Shown piece by piece: positions 21,966 through 34,425 of a stretch of DNA of 64,000 nucleotides (its first letter is position 1; every line of letters starts with the position of its first letter). The translations under genes and the position numbers were made by a program. The notes under the pieces were generated by a model, which worked only from the letters and a program-made list of their open reading frames with translations, had not been told where the DNA came from and did not search any database. Origin of the DNA: Neoconidiobolus thromboides FSU 785 (Eukaryota > Entomophthoromycota > Entomophthoromycetes > Entomophthorales > Neoconidiobolaceae); the NCBI GenBank assembly GCA_025603075.1, contig MU626367.1, positions 1-64,000 of the forward strand, in the 5' to 3' direction.

Positions 21966-23585
21966 TTAACCGCAACGTCCTGGATTTAAAACACACCAAA
22001 GAGGTTGAAGAGCTTGAGCATTAAAGCCACGATCTGTCAAACGGAAGCGGAAGTTATTTAAACGATCCAAAATAAACTTTGGACTAATCATTTGATTGCT
22101 TTTATCTTTATTACCATACCAAAGGACTTCACCAGCAACGGCAGTACGTGGCCAAATTAAAGGGTCTAAATTAAAATGATCTGTTTGTTCACTCCACATA
22201 GCGACTTCACCACCATGAATTAATTTATATTGATTTGGTTCAATTTTATCAAACAAATCATAACTATAAATTATTTGCCATGATTTATAAGGATCACACC
22301 ACGAATTCCCTGTACCTACACCAATCCATTCACCACGTCCACAATCTAAATACCAGTATTTATATGAAGAGCTAATTACTTTATAACCTAAATCAACAAT
22401 CTTTTTTGCATCCGAAGCATCTAACCAGGCATGAATTAAACTATCTTTGGGTAATTCTACTTTATGATTTAATAGCATTTCTTGATAAACCATGACTTTT
22501 CTCTTATTATCCATAGCTCTTTTATGCATATCTTTAGCAAAAGATTCTAATAAATCATTATAAGTAACATTATGTTTACTAACATAATCCACAATCTTAG
22601 GTGAACTCTTCCAACAGTTTAAATTAACTTCATCTCCAGATAAATGCATATATTTATCTTTAAAGACAGTTGAGAATTCATCAATTAAATCATTAACTAT
22701 TTTTTTAGATAAAGGATTAGTTGGATCAATTTGTCCACTGGGTGGTTGCATTGCATTATCCCACCAAGCATCTTTATCCATACATACGCCAATTTCTGGA
22801 TAAGCTACTCCCATAGCATAAGAATGAGCAGGTGCTTCTAATTCAGGTATAATCCTAATACCACGATCTAAACCATATTCAACTAATTCTTTAATATCTT
22901 CCATTGAATAAACTTGTCCTGGTAATAGAGAACCTTTTTGCCATAATATTGGATGCTTTTTAGACATAAATGGAAAACTATTAGAATCCGTAAGATGCCA
23001 GTGAAATACATTCATTTTACTATAACCTAATCCATCAATGGTTTTCTTTAAAGTGGCTAACGGATAATAATTTCTACTAGTATCCAATAGCAAACCACGA
23101 TGTGGTAACTTTGGATAGTCTTTAATATAAATAGGAGTATTAGATATAAACTTCTTTCCATTTTTAAATTGAACCATTTGTTGAAAAGATTCTAAGCCAC
23201 GAATAACACCATAAACGGATTTAGCTTCTAAAGTACCACTACCATCTTCTTTAATATTAAGAATATAAGATTCATCCGTTTCATCATCAAATTTATCATC
23301 AGTGTTTTCAACTTTAACATTCAATTGACGTAAAACCTTATCATAATCTGAATAAGTGCCTCGAAACTTAGGTACTATAGGGACATACTTTTCTTGTTGA
23401 ATTTGTTGAATTATACGAAAGAATACACGATTTAATCGACCACTGTTTTTATTACTTTGGATATTAAAACCAGAACTTAATAAGACACTCTTTTTTCCTT
23501 CTGTAAATTCTTGAGGTGTTGGAAATAATAAGCTTGGAGTACTTATTATACTATTGATTAAAAATAATACATAAAGTAAATTCAT
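21966..23585 (-). CDS. Beta-N-acetylhexosaminidase (GH20)
   Basis: Single exon of 539 residues. The first ~17 residues form a signal peptide, so the product is secreted or vacuolar. Glycoside hydrolase family 20 enzymes remove terminal N-acetylglucosamine or -galactosamine from chitin oligomers and glycans using substrate-assisted catalysis. Visible blocks are the small N-terminal GH20b-like domain (SYILNIKEDGSGTLEA), LPHRGLLLDTSRNYYPL opening the barrel, NVFHWHLTDSNSFPF, ELEAPAHSYA, and MHLSGDEVNLNCW with the catalytic pair Asp318-Glu319. A Trp-rich C-terminal pocket follows (AWLD, EVAMWSEQ, WPRTAVAGEVLW). Length agrees with fungal and animal hexosaminidases. It may help turn over chitin made by the synthase encoded at 38035. 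Confidence 0.95.
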   Translation of the reverse strand: MNLLYVLFLINSIISTPSLLFPTPQEFTEGKKSVLLSSGFNIQSNKNSGRLNRVFFRIIQQIQQEKYVPIVPKFRGTYSDYDKVLRQLNVKVENTDDKFDDETDESYILNIKEDGSGTLEAKSVYGVIRGLESFQQMVQFKNGKKFISNTPIYIKDYPKLPHRGLLLDTSRNYYPLATLKKTIDGLGYSKMNVFHWHLTDSNSFPFMSKKHPILWQKGSLLPGQVYSMEDIKELVEYGLDRGIRIIPELEAPAHSYAMGVAYPEIGVCMDKDAWWDNAMQPPSGQIDPTNPLSKKIVNDLIDEFSTVFKDKYMHLSGDEVNLNCWKSSPKIVDYVSKHNVTYNDLLESFAKDMHKRAMDNKRKVMVYQEMLLNHKVELPKDSLIHAWLDASDAKKIVDLGYKVISSSYKYWYLDCGRGEWIGVGTGNSWCDPYKSWQIIYSYDLFDKIEPNQYKLIHGGEVAMWSEQTDHFNLDPLIWPRTAVAGEVLWYGNKDKSNQMISPKFILDRLNNFRFRLTDRGFNAQALQPLWCVLNPGRCG

Positions 23586-24552
23586 TTTGAATGAAATAAA
23601 GTTAAAATTGATATATTAATTTTGATTTTATTTATATACTCTTTGTTTATTTATAATATTTAGTCAATGACTTAATTTAAATGCTCTTTTGAAACGTGGT
23701 TATCAAATGATCCGTCAGTCTTTTTCAGTTTACCGCTGATTTGATTGAATTCAGAACCATTTGGTGATTTCGAAGCTTAGACTTTAACTAAATTTGGGAA
23801 TATGGGGATACAATCTATAACTTAGAACTTTAACTGTTATTGTAGATGATAGCTTTTATTTTTAGGCTTCTATTTTTATAGTCAGGGCATATCCCTAAAT
23901 GTATCTATAATAAAGGACGTATCTATATTCTTAAGCTTCATAATTTAAGCTTTGTTATTAACTTATCAATTCTTCCCTTCAACTTTTTTCGAAAATGTCA
24001 AAACTAGCTTTCGAGTGGTTGATTTTAACAAACAAAAGGAGGTAGAAAGGGAAAATCAAGATTCTTTGTAGCATCAATAACATTTTTTTTCTTTATGACC
24101 AAGTAATAATTATGGGGTTCTGTAGCCTAAAGTGTTTTAATTCTGCATTTGTTTATCAACTATAGTAAAAATCACATACATCAATTAGTGTATAGGACTA
24201 AAGCATTATTGAGCTATATCTAGACAGATTGTTAGAAAAAGACAACGTTAATAAAATATTAGGATCATAACACCTTTTAAACAATTAAATAGTTTTTGTT
24301 AACTAAACAATAGTGTATTGTTTTTGTTTGTAAAATTAAATTTGTTGTATAGCATTATAAATTGAATGCTATTATTTTATAAAATAATTTTAGATTTATT
24401 TTATTACAACAGTAATAACTTATTATGTTACAATCAATTGTTAAATATTAGTAATAACTTAAGTCTCAAAATAACATTTATTTAGTAACAACAATAATAC
24501 TAACATAAAACATAATTAATACTTAAAATTTGCAAGCTTATTTACAGCTATT

Positions 24553-24646
24553 TTATTTTATATTTATTTTATTTTATATTTATTTTATATTTATTTTATT
24601 TTATATTTATTTTATTATATATTTATTCCATTTTATATTTATTTTG
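24553..24646. repeat. Low-complexity tandem (TTTTATATTTA)n tract
   Basis: Roughly six irregular repeats built from TTTTATATTTAT and TTTTATT units. A simple AT satellite next to a decayed foldback element. Confidence 0.8.
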
Positions 24647-24660
24647 TCCACTTTTCATAG

Positions 24661-24738
24661 CAAAAAATTAAAAAATTTGCTAGTATTTTTCCCACTCAAT
24701 AGTACTTAAAATGAAAAGTAATGAAACCAACACACCCC
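24661..24738 (+). mobile_element. Foldback/MITE-like element, decayed copy
   Basis: Retains TTTTTCCCACTCAATAGTACTTAAAATGAAAAGTAATGAAACC in degenerate form and an ACACCCC right end. The left end is lost or merged into the A/T repeat. Confidence 0.5.
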
Positions 24739-25336
24739 TTAGTCATTGAAATAAAAAATACATTCTTATATTATTTAACTTATAAATAGTATTAAAATAA
24801 ATAGAATAACAATTAAACTATAATTACTTAATAATCTTCTTTTTTCAACAATTATAACGCTGATAATATTTATTTCTTTAATATTCAAAAATACAACTAA
24901 TAATACTATTTGATTAATGCTAACAAATTCATCAATTTCATAAAGGACACTCGGAAGAGTACTTGTATATTTTTAATTTTAGTTATAATATGAGTTAAAT
25001 ACTTTATATTGATATTATACAATACTTCAAATAAAGTACAACAGAAATCAATATAAATTCTTATTTTATAAAATAGCTTTATCTCATCATACATTTATTC
25101 ACTAACAAAACAGCAATTAATTATACTAAATAAGTCCAAAATCCTAAATTTTCAAATAATGCTTATCAAATCCAATAAACGCTCATCTTCAATAATAACT
25201 CCAGTTTACATAATAATCAAAGGGGATAATAGTCTGAAATTCTATAAAAAGGGTCTGTTCAACCAATCGTATAAAACCATTCACAACTAGAACCTATATA
25301 ATCAACAAACTTCGAAAATTATTTGTTTTTATAATA

Positions 25337-26851
25337 ATGAAATCTTTATCTTTTCAACAAACTAAGAATGAAGATCCATTTTATACAACAAGAAAACATA
25401 AATATGCTTTTTATTTACATACTTTGGGTGTAAGTTTAATTATTCAACTTCACAATGATCTCAAAATTAACTCTCTAACTCTCTAGTTTCTTCCCTATGC
25501 CTTAACTGCCGTCCATGTTATCCCAAGTTTACTTGATAGTTTAATCACTGAAAACGGCTATCTAGCTGATGGTCTTACTCAATGTAATGGGAAAGATATA
25601 TGTTATTTAAAAATCAATACCTTAATGATTCCCAATACTTCAGCAGTATTATATATCAATGGAATTACAACAATATTTCAAGCTTTATTTTTGATTTTAT
25701 TTTCTGGGTTAGCAGATCATGGAAACTATCGAAGTTATTTTTTATTGGTATTTACAATATTAGGTAGTATAAGTTCCAGTATCATTGCATTAATTAATAG
25801 TTCTAACTATGTGGTATTGATTATATTGTGTATGTTAGCTAATGTATCAACAGTAATTGCATCTGCTTTCTTCTTATCTTATATTTCATTTTTTGCGAAT
25901 TTTGATCAAAGAGTAATGGAGTGTAATAGTGACAAAGAAGTTAAAAAGATTAAAGATTCAATAACAACAGAGTTATCAGCCAATCCATTTAGCTTAGCTA
26001 TGTTATTAACTTTTGGAATATCATTAACAAGTTCATTAATATCCTTAAATAACAATAATAGTATTTTTAGTTTACAATTAGGAGTTAGTCTTCCTGGGTT
26101 GTTTTGGTTAATATTAGGCTTGATATCTTACATTTATCTCCCTAAATACAAATTCCCATCAATACCAAATGATCAAAATATATTTACTTACTCTATAATA
26201 GAAATTTATAAAATTATTATAAATTTCAAACAATATAAAGATATTTGGTTGGGTTTAGTTTCTTGGTTTTTCTTATCTGACGGATTATCAACTGGAATAT
26301 CAACAGCAATTTTTGTTGGCCGTAGAGAGTTAGCAATTACTTCAAGTGATACTTTATTAATTAATGCTATTGGTCCTTTAGTTGAAGGTGTAGCAGTAAC
26401 AATATTATATTTTCTAAAAAAGTGGTTTCCAAAGCAACTCAATATTCTTAACCTAACAAATTATCTCTCATTATTTTCATTAATCTTTCCAATCTGGGGT
26501 TTATTTGGACTATATCTTTCTGTTGGAATCAAAAGCAAAGTAGAGTATTATATCTATTATTTATTTTTATTCTCCATTTATGCTACAATACAATGCTATC
26601 ATCGAGCTTTGTATTCTCAAATGTTACCCAAATCAAAAGATGCAATGTTTTTTGCTATTTATCTAATTTCTTATAAAGGGACTTCTTGGATTGGTTCAAT
26701 ATCTCTTGGGGCTATTGTTAATACTACAAATCAAATTAGATTAGGTTATTATTTAGTATTTGGACTTTTAGCAGCTGGGGTTATTTGTTTATTTTTTATT
26801 AAGTTGGAGAGAGCTACTAGGGTTCATAATTTGATATTGCAGACAGAGTAG
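25337..26851 (+). CDS. ATG22-like MFS transporter of the vacuole membrane
   Basis: Two exons, 25337-25429 and 25487-26851, with a 57-nt intron, giving 485 residues. ATG22 proteins are major-facilitator-type vacuolar membrane proteins that export amino acids released by autophagy. The spliced N-terminus YAFYLHTLGFLPYALTAVHV leads into the first helix, a long luminal loop with CNGKDICYL follows, and then ten or more hydrophobic helices. LFSGLADHGNYRSYFL matches the cytosolic MFS signature loop between helices 2 and 3, and SNYVVLIILCMLANVSTVIASAFFLSY resembles the ATG22 helix 4 region. Assignment to ATG22 rests on the long first luminal loop and overall pattern. Another MFS family is possible. 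Confidence 0.7.
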
Positions 26852-27822
26852 ATAGAGTTGAGTGATTAATAAAGTTGATTTTTTGGTTTTTAAACATAAC
26901 AAATTGACAATTGCTCATTTGAAATTTGAAATAAAAATGAGTAAAAAATATTAATAAGCAAATTTAAAAGTATTTTAAATTTCAGAACTATGATAAAAAA
27001 GGGAAGCTTTTATTTCTAGATTCATAATACCAATAAAAGGGTGAGTTGCCATCTTATTAATCTATTTTATTTGTCAAGTTTTAGCTCTCACCTACATTTA
27101 ACTATATACAAGAAATTAGTTGACTAATGTTAAAAATCAATATTCCCCCTATTTAGCACAATAATTACTTTATGTAAAATCATCATTACTTGGGATAATA
27201 TTCTATTTTGTTCTAAAAATTTAGATTATTAATTTCATTTTGTTGTTAAATGTTAATTTACATACGCTTACTTAATACAATAAAAATAAACGATGGGGTC
27301 CATTTTAAACATTAATAAAATGAATATTAAATATGAAAATATGAAAACTAAGTCGTAAAACGCATACATTAAACTCAATATAAATAAATAAAAACAAACA
27401 ATAACAAACTAGTCAACCCCTTTTAATTAAATATCTAACGAATTAGCCTAAACAAAAAAACAATCCTTAATTTCTATATTAATAAGAAATAATCCAAATG
27501 ACTTCATTTTTTAAATTAGCAAATTTTTACACTCGTATTGAAATATTCCTATTTAATTGGTTAAGTGTGAAATGATACTATCTTTGAATTCGCGCAATAA
27601 ATACGAAAAATTAAATTAAAAATTTCACTTTCGAAACTTTGGACTATAAATAGAAAGCACCACTATAAAGAGTAACTTGAAAAAGGTCTTTTTTTTCTAT
27701 ATTCTATATTTTAACTATTTAATATTTATTTTCAAATTTATCGACATTTATCTTCTCCATTTTATTTCGATTAAATAGTATAACAATTCAAACTCCAACT
27801 TCTCATTCATATAAATAAAACA
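26852..27822. other. Intergenic region upstream of the hotdog protein gene
   Basis: About 970 bp without a recognisable gene or repeat. Its right end, with ACTATAAATAGAAAG near 27643-27657, resembles a TATA-type promoter for the downstream gene. Confidence 0.4.
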
Positions 27823-28575
27823 ATGTTTACAGTTTTAAAACCACGTTCATTAAACCAATTAAAATATATCACTCATAGACTAACTAATACACGTCCAACC
27901 AGTAGTACAATTCCATTGAAACAATCAAATGAACCTTTTTTAGCATCCTGGAAAGCAGGGGGATTGTTATTAAGTGGAGGCTTAATTGGCGGAGAGGTTT
28001 ACCGACAATATCAATCTCCAGGTTCAGATATAAGTAACAAACTTCACTCCCATCCATGGACAACCGAACTTGAATCCAATACCTCATTTGATGATATAGG
28101 TGAAATGATAGTTGAAAGAATAGTTAAGGGGTTGATATCAGATGATCATATTACATTTAATTATTATTATAAAGATAATATTTTAGCTTTATTACCAAGG
28201 ATGTTTTTTAATAAAGAAAAAAAACAAGGTATTGAAGTTCATTATATTGGTACCAAAGCAGTAGATCATGATGATAGAATTCATCAAGGGATTTTAACTC
28301 ATATGTTAGATGAAGCCTTTTACAGAGTAGCAGTATTATCTACTAGTAATGGAAAAAATAGAAATATGTTTACTGTTAATTTAAGTACGGAGTTTAATGC
28401 GGAGGGAATGAAGGAATTACCAAATGCGGATACTTTTGTTAAATTTATAATTGATTATGAAGATAGTAAAAGTAAACCCTATAAAGCTGTATTATCTGCA
28501 AAGATATTTAATCAATTTGATGAATTAGTTGGAACTGCTGAATGTACTTATGTAATTCCTAAAGATAGACGTTAA
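27823..28575 (+). CDS. Mitochondrial membrane-anchored hotdog-fold thioesterase-like protein
   Basis: Single exon of 250 residues. A basic N-terminus (Lys/Arg/Thr-rich, without acidic residues) followed by a short hydrophobic segment around residues 44-58 (AGGLLLSGGLIGG) suggests import into mitochondria with an inner-membrane anchor. The C-terminal half is a hotdog domain with the central-helix motif HQGILTHMLDEAF at 154-166, where the Asp/Glu pair corresponds to the catalytic acidic residue of acyl-CoA thioesterases, and a final SAKIFNQFDELVGTAECTYV strand pair. It presumably hydrolyses an acyl-CoA, but the substrate is unknown. A paralogue with the same layout lies at 52212-52886. It converges on the nucleoside transporter gene with about 120 bp between stops. 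Confidence 0.75.
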   Translation: MFTVLKPRSLNQLKYITHRLTNTRPTSSTIPLKQSNEPFLASWKAGGLLLSGGLIGGEVYRQYQSPGSDISNKLHSHPWTTELESNTSFDDIGEMIVERIVKGLISDDHITFNYYYKDNILALLPRMFFNKEKKQGIEVHYIGTKAVDHDDRIHQGILTHMLDEAFYRVAVLSTSNGKNRNMFTVNLSTEFNAEGMKELPNADTFVKFIIDYEDSKSKPYKAVLSAKIFNQFDELVGTAECTYVIPKDRR

Positions 28576-28695
28576 TAATTGCCATTATTAATTATAATAA
28601 AATTATTTTTTCTTAAATAAATAAAATTTGATAGTTTAATAATGCATGCTTTCATTTAATAATACACAAATTTAAATAAGAATTATAGATATATA

Positions 28696-30239
28696 TTAAA
28701 ATGGATTACATTGACAAGCGATTGCCAACCAAATAAAGGACATAGAAGAGCCTATGGATAAACCTAAAGTTAATGTAAGTGCCATAAGGGATGCCATAGT
28801 AGGCCTTGATTCTACATTAGTTGTACTAGGGCCTAATATCATAGTCATAGTGCCTAAATAACCATTGGTCGTTGCGAACAATAACATCAAAGTGAAAAAT
28901 AGAACATCATTTCCCAAATAATGATTTGTTCCTAACTTAGTATTACTCCATAAAAATAAAGGTACAAAGAGAAATCTTAAGATAGAAGCAAGGAGTAAAT
29001 GCTTTGTATTGGTAATGAATAGAGTTGATATAGAAGGTAAATAACGACCTAATAAATCACCTAGATTGTAGATAATAAAGCCTATTTCAATAAAATAAAT
29101 CGATATAAAGGTGTCATTATTCGTTGATGTAATTGTGGTCGTAATAGCAGGAAATAAAGATAAGGTAACAATAAATGTAAGCAATAAACTTATTAAAAGC
29201 TTCCCGTTTTCATTAATTAAAACTTTACATTCATTAACTTTCTCTTTGATCAATTCTGAAAAACTTAGCTCATGATCATCTTTTAATTCCATTTTAATTA
29301 ACATAAACTGTGGATGTTTTCTTGAACCAAAAAAACAAACAAAGGTTAATAAACTTGTCATTACTGCTGTTAAAAAATAATAATAACCTTGGTTCAAAAT
29401 TAATTCTTCTGGTAATTGAATCAAATTCATTTGACCATGATAAGCAATCCCCAATTGAGCAATAGCTACCGCTAATCCTGCCAATGCTTGGCCCATTAAA
29501 CTAGCTTGTACATAATTACTACCAAAAGTAGAGGCTAAAGCGAGACCGTCACTATTTAAAAAAGAAGCACTTGAAATGGATAAAAAGAGTAAGAGGATTG
29601 ATATATAAAAATTAGTTTCAGGAAGGAAATTGGTTTGAGTAAATATTAACATGAAAATAAAACAGAGTGTTAAATAAAATATACTGGTCAAACTACGGGT
29701 ATATAATCTAGACTATTAATATATGAGTTAATTAAATATTAATGTTATTTATGCAAGGATGTGTTCATAAAAAAATACTTACCTTCCTTTGACTTCCTAA
29801 TGAATAAAATAAAAACAATAGATTAGTTGTTGACCCAATAACTGAAAACCAACCATTGAAATTGGTTTCATAGCGACTGTTTTTAAATTTATAAGAAAAG
29901 AAACTGGTAGCTGTGATGAAAACTAATCATAATTAAAAAGTATATTAATACCCAATTTCAATTGAAATCATTTAAAAAGAAATGATAAAAATATAATAAA
30001 AATAAACGGTAAAACCTACCATTCCAAGGTAACAACATAGCTACCCCTAACATGAAAAAAGTGATATAGAGTAAACAATATGGGTCATCAATACTTTGTT
30101 TGAGTTCAGATTCTCCAGATTCTATTAGTGCGTAACCACTTCCTTGTGCTCGACCATTTCCTTCTTCTCCTTCACTGTAGTTAACATATCGCTCATCCAT
30201 CAATGGTGTATTTAAATTTGATTTTATGTCTTGTGGCAT
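28696..30239 (-). CDS. Equilibrative nucleoside transporter (ENT/SLC29 family)
   Basis: Three exons, 30020-30239, 29783-29922 and 28696-29712, giving 458 residues. ENT proteins move nucleosides across membranes. Fungal members such as yeast FUN26 sit on the vacuole. The acidic N-terminal tail is followed by LLYITFFMLGVAMLLPWN, the family signature that the exon 1/2 junction completes with VFITA. About eleven hydrophobic segments follow, with a charged cytosolic loop near the middle (LIKEKVNECKVLINE) and a C-terminal helix ending in CQCNPF. Both introns (97 and 70 nt) use GT-AG with frames 1 and 0. The exon 3 acceptor was chosen because it alone restores frame without a stop. Confidence 0.88.
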
Positions 30240-30563
30240 TAAGTTTGATAAAAAGATAAGATGGAGGAATTGATCAAATTATAATATAATCATTCTTTTT
30301 ATTAACGTTAGAAAAACTATGATAAGCTAAGTTGCTATTTTTGGTCAATTGACAGCTTTATTTTTTTTCAAAATAGCTTATTTTATTGCTAATTTCTGAG
30401 GATAATTTAATTTCAATATGGATCAAATTATTGGACAGTGGTAGTGATGACTTAATATAATGCAAATGGATAATGATTGAATATGAAATATTTGAAAAAT
30501 ATAAATATTGAAAAATATCAATGTAATTTAACATTAAAACAAAAACTAACAAAAATCTTAATA

Positions 30564-30649
30564 TGGACATGTCTTTTTTTAGATTCTACTACTCAGCTTT
30601 TCCACTCAATAGTGCTTAAAAACCAACAAAGTAATGAAGCTAAAAAAGA
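30564..30649 (+). mobile_element. Foldback/MITE-like element, decayed copy
   Basis: Retains CTTTTCCACTCAATAGTGCTTAAAAACC and AAGTAATGAAGCTAAAAAAG of the consensus, but the right CATCCCC end is lost. It lies next to the minus-strand tRNA-Gln. Confidence 0.5.
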
Positions 30650-30689
30650 TAGTTCAATACAAATTCTATTGTAGAAAAATATGCCTTGA

Positions 30690-30761
30690 AGGACCCACCG
30701 AGAATCGAACTCGGATTACAAGGATCAAAACCTTGGGTGCTAACCATTACACCATGGATCC
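30690..30761 (-). tRNA. tRNA-Gln (anticodon TTG), second copy
   Basis: On the minus strand this 72-nt gene is base-for-base the same as the tRNA at 21359-21430: acceptor GGATCCA/TGGGTCC, anticodon TTG and no intron. It neighbours a foldback element and an NmrA-like gene, as does the first copy. Confidence 0.97.
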
Positions 30762-30824
30762 ATATTCTAAGGATTACCATTTGGTATTTTGGTTGTATAT
30801 AAATCTTAATTTAACTAATAAAAT

Positions 30825-30921
30825 GAGAATATATTTTTTTGTTTAGGAATTTTACTAACAATCTTTCCGCTCAAATAGCGCTTAAAAAACGTAAAAGTAG
30901 TGAAATCAAAAAAACATCCCC
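30825..30921 (+). mobile_element. Foldback/MITE-like element (~97 bp)
   Basis: Complete copy with a slightly mutated left end (GAGAATAT) and an intact ACATCCCC right end. It carries TTAGGAATTTTACTAACAA and the central AGCGCTTAAAAAACG. AAATG occurs at both borders. Confidence 0.88.
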
Positions 30922-31711
30922 AAATGTTTTATTATCATATTAACTATGTAGATGTTTGCTTTATATCTTTATGAAAATATTATTCCGATTTCAATAGTAT
31001 AATTTGAAAAACCGTTTGACTCTAAAATAAAAAATAAGTACTAAATAAAAGATTGATTCATTTAATAGTGTTAGGTGCTTATACTGTTTTAAAATCTAAT
31101 TAAATCTAACAATCTATACATAGACTGATACCTTTTGAAAAGATGGCTTAGATTAGACAAAAATATAAATACATTATCAATTTACTTGTCTATATTAAGT
31201 ATCTCAAAGTTTTTCTACCTTGAATTTCGCTAAATATTAGTATAAATCATTATCTGATTTCTGTTTTAATAAAAGCTATTAATATCTTGAATTATTACAA
31301 AATGACTTATTATTGAAGTTTAATAAATTTCCATAGTCTTATTTTAACAAATGAGAGCCATCTTTTATTATAGTAAAACGATGATTTATTATTCAATCAA
31401 GTTTATTTACTGGAAGATGTTAAAAGGTAGTGAAAACATTATTTGAATTATGGCCTTAATAACCAGACTCTTCAGTCTCTTTAATAAGTTTTAATTGTCA
31501 GCATTATAAGTGACTTTTATGGTTGCATTTCAAGAAAAGTAGCTTGTATTTCATTTTAATTTTAATTACCACATATTATGAAAATTATTGAGATTTTACG
31601 TAGAATATAAGTACAATGTGTTATATCAACATAAACTTGTAAAAAAGCCAGATTGTAAATGAAGGATTATAAAAATAGTAATAACAAAGAAAAGCTGGAT
31701 TCATATTTATT
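30922..31711. other. Spacer between foldback element and NmrA-like gene
   Basis: About 790 bp of AT-rich DNA downstream of the NmrA-like gene. Nothing was recognised in it. Confidence 0.4.
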
Positions 31712-32669
31712 TTAGTTAAAAAAAGTTTGTTTAACATACTCTTTTATGGATACAAACTTAAAGCCAGGAAAAAAATGGTTGAAATTTCCAGCAAGATAAC
31801 AATAACCTTTTTCAATATCTCTCTTAAACAAATAAGATATTTGTGTCATTAACTCAGTATCCTTAGCATTAATAACGTCCTCGGCTTCCTCTAAGGTAAT
31901 TTTTTCAACTTCAAAAGGTTTATTACTAATTTCTGATATGTTTTTTAATACTTCATTTAAGCATGCATTTTCTCCAACGATATTAACAAATTTATTTTTT
32001 ACTCCTGGAAGGAAATAGGTATTTACAACACATTTAGCCACATCTTTTACACTAGTAATAGTCAGCTTTGTTTCCCCACTCCCAACAATTTTAGCTTTAT
32101 GGTTTGGAACATCAATACCAAATAATTCAGATAGTAAATGTTCCATAAGGAAACCATTATTATAATAAATATAATCTAAACCAGAACTTTCAAGGTGACT
32201 TCTAACTTCTTTTTTTGGTAAAGTGAATGGATTATCTACTCTAACAAATAAAAACTCAAACATCTAATTAATGTCAAATATACAACTTAACTTACCCTTC
32301 TACTTTAGCACCAAACTCAGAAGGTATGAATAATTTAACGTTGGCTTTAACAGAAGCATCAATCAAAGTAACGCTTGCTTTGACAAGGTCTGGAAGGCTT
32401 AAAGTTACTATTACTACATCAATGTCTATCAGCGCTTTTAAAACACTGTCTTGGTTATTATAATTCACTTCCACAATCTGTCCACCTTGCTTAATAAAGC
32501 TATCTTTCAATTCTTTTTTGGTATCGTTTTCACTAGAAGCTCGGGTTAAGATTGTTACTTTAAGATCTTTGTCTTTTAAGAATTCTTCCACGAGATAATG
32601 GCCCAGTTCTCCAGTTCCACCTGCAATTGCTATGTTTTGATAGTGTTTTGAGATGCTTGAGGTTGACAT
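31712..32669 (-). CDS. NmrA-like family NAD(P)-binding oxidoreductase
   Basis: Two exons, 32296-32669 and 31712-32240, giving 300 residues. NmrA-like and isoflavone-reductase-like proteins are atypical short-chain dehydrogenases that act as redox sensors or reductases. Residues 12-25 hold the Rossmann nucleotide-binding motif IAIAGGTGELGHYL. Other family landmarks are VTILTR at the end of strand 2, the VKLFIPSEFGAKVEG stretch spanning the exon junction, and SGLDYIYYNNGFLMEHLL. The acceptor at 32241-32242 was chosen over a nearer AG because only it continues the frame into VDNPFTLPKKEVRSHLESSGL. The intron is 55 nt. The substrate is unknown. A degenerate copy lies at 20396-20730. Confidence 0.87.
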
Positions 32670-33934
32670 AATGTTTCAAAGTTACAAATTACTGAGTTTA
32701 TGATTGCTATTTATATGTCAATTTCTTTCAAAAGTACCTTGTCATATTGAAATAATACTTTTATAAGTTTATGCAAACTAAGTTGCTTTCTATTTAAGGT
32801 ATAAAACTAAACAAATGTGATATTTAAATTCATCAAATGCTCAAATTATAACAAAATTATCAATCATTGCAAACTAAATATTTAGTTTTCTTTATTATTA
32901 TATTTTCTAATATATTTTTTAAACATTAAATTGAGTTTAGATCATATCATCGCTATATCAATATAAACCGAATCATAACATTTCATTTTTACATAGATAT
33001 TGATATTAATAAATAGCATAATAATAATAACTTTATAGAATGTTCAATTAGTAATGTGTTAAAAATTTAATGTATGATTGAAGATTAGACACAAAATGCA
33101 TTCAAAAATAAAATAGAAATTGATAGACTAAGAGATTGTCTTAATAAAAATGCTATCAACTTCAAATTCCATTATACGTTTTAAATAAAATCCTTGTTAA
33201 ATGATCAATATTTTTATCATAAATGAATTAAGTATATTAATGAAGGATTTTGAAATTTGTTTTAAACTTAATTATAAGATCATTTTAAGTAATCATAGCT
33301 TTTTGATTAAATACAGAGTTCATTACTGGTTACAGCATAATATATTTCCTATGCCTATGGACAAGATTATTTTAATGCGAAATACTTTGTTGCAATTTTG
33401 TACTTTTACAAACTTGGGTTTGCTCAAAAAATATATACACTTGGTTCATAAAGCCAAAATTTATTTTAAAGTAGTTTCTTGGCTACTCAAAGTTGAATGT
33501 ATTATACATTTATTTTCATACAACTAATTCAGTTAAAAACTAAGATTATTATTTTTTTAAAGCTGTCAGATGGCACACATCTCCATGTCAGGCTCTGGAA
33601 TATGAACCGACAAGATCATCAACTTTTACAAAGACATAAAGCCTAAGTAAACCCTTCCCTTTTTAGAGACCGTGCTAACCATCATCAACCAACCTTATGA
33701 AGTTTTCAATGTTGTTAAACATTGTTACGAAATATACTAAACATGTGATCCTGTAAAGTACAGTCGATAAAGTTGATTAGATAAATCCAGTTTCAGTAGT
33801 AACTTTTCTTTTTAAAAGTTAAGTTGTGGGATTAACAATTCGATAGCTTTTGTTGCGTGAGTTGGTATTTTCTAAACATTTTGATTGGCTACCTTGGCTT
33901 TAACTAAGTAATTTGGTTGGTTGTCTTAACTACG

Positions 33935-33995
33935 ATTTTTTTGACTCAAATAGCGCTTAAAAAATAGAAAGTAATGAAATCAAAAAAACATCTCC
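33935..33995 (+). mobile_element. Foldback/MITE-like element, left-truncated
   Basis: Only the right ~60 bp of the consensus remains, from TTGACTCAAATAGCGCTTAAAAAATAG to AAACATCTCC. The left arm is absent. Confidence 0.7.
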
Positions 33996-34329
33996 AAATG
34001 CTTTACAAATCCTTTAATTAGTTTCAGTTTTAGTAATACATAAATTTGTGATGGGATTAGGGCTCACTGATGTCTATTATAAGCATAATATTAGAACAGG
34101 CATTTCCTGGCTGTTTACAATATAGCATTTGAGCGTAAGGTTATGGGGATTGGGCAAGTCCATTTGTTAAAGTAGTCAGTATAGTTTACTTTATCACTGA
34201 AGGATTTAAGAAGTGGGCTAGTAAATACACGTTAAGCTAGGTTTAAACACCTATTTTGGACAGAACAGCTGCTTAATCTATATTAATTAGTCTCGCAGTG
34301 GTACATACATATATTAATATTAAACATAT

Positions 34330-34425
34330 GTGGATGTATTTTTATATTTAAGAGTTTTACTAACAATTTTTTCACTTAAATAGCGCTTAAAAGATGGAAA
34401 AAGTAATGAAGTCAAAAACATCTCC
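34330..34425 (+). mobile_element. Foldback/MITE-like element (~97 bp)
   Basis: Complete copy running GTGGATGT to ACATCTCC, with the AGCGCTTAAAAGATGG core and ATAT on both borders. Confidence 0.88.

Larger units (their letters stand above)
23586..25336. other. Intergenic region with a low-complexity T/A repeat
   Basis: 1.75 kb between divergently transcribed genes (hexosaminidase minus, ATG22-like plus), so both promoters lie here. It contains the TTTTATATTTA-rich tract around 24553-24646 and a decayed foldback element at 24661-24738. No gene was recognised. Confidence 0.45.

Noticed and set aside
33201-33527. 108-codon plus-strand open frame
   Set aside because: It has an ATG but no recognisable domain, no neighbour context and a composition expected of random AT-rich DNA. 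It could be a lineage-specific gene but cannot be supported.
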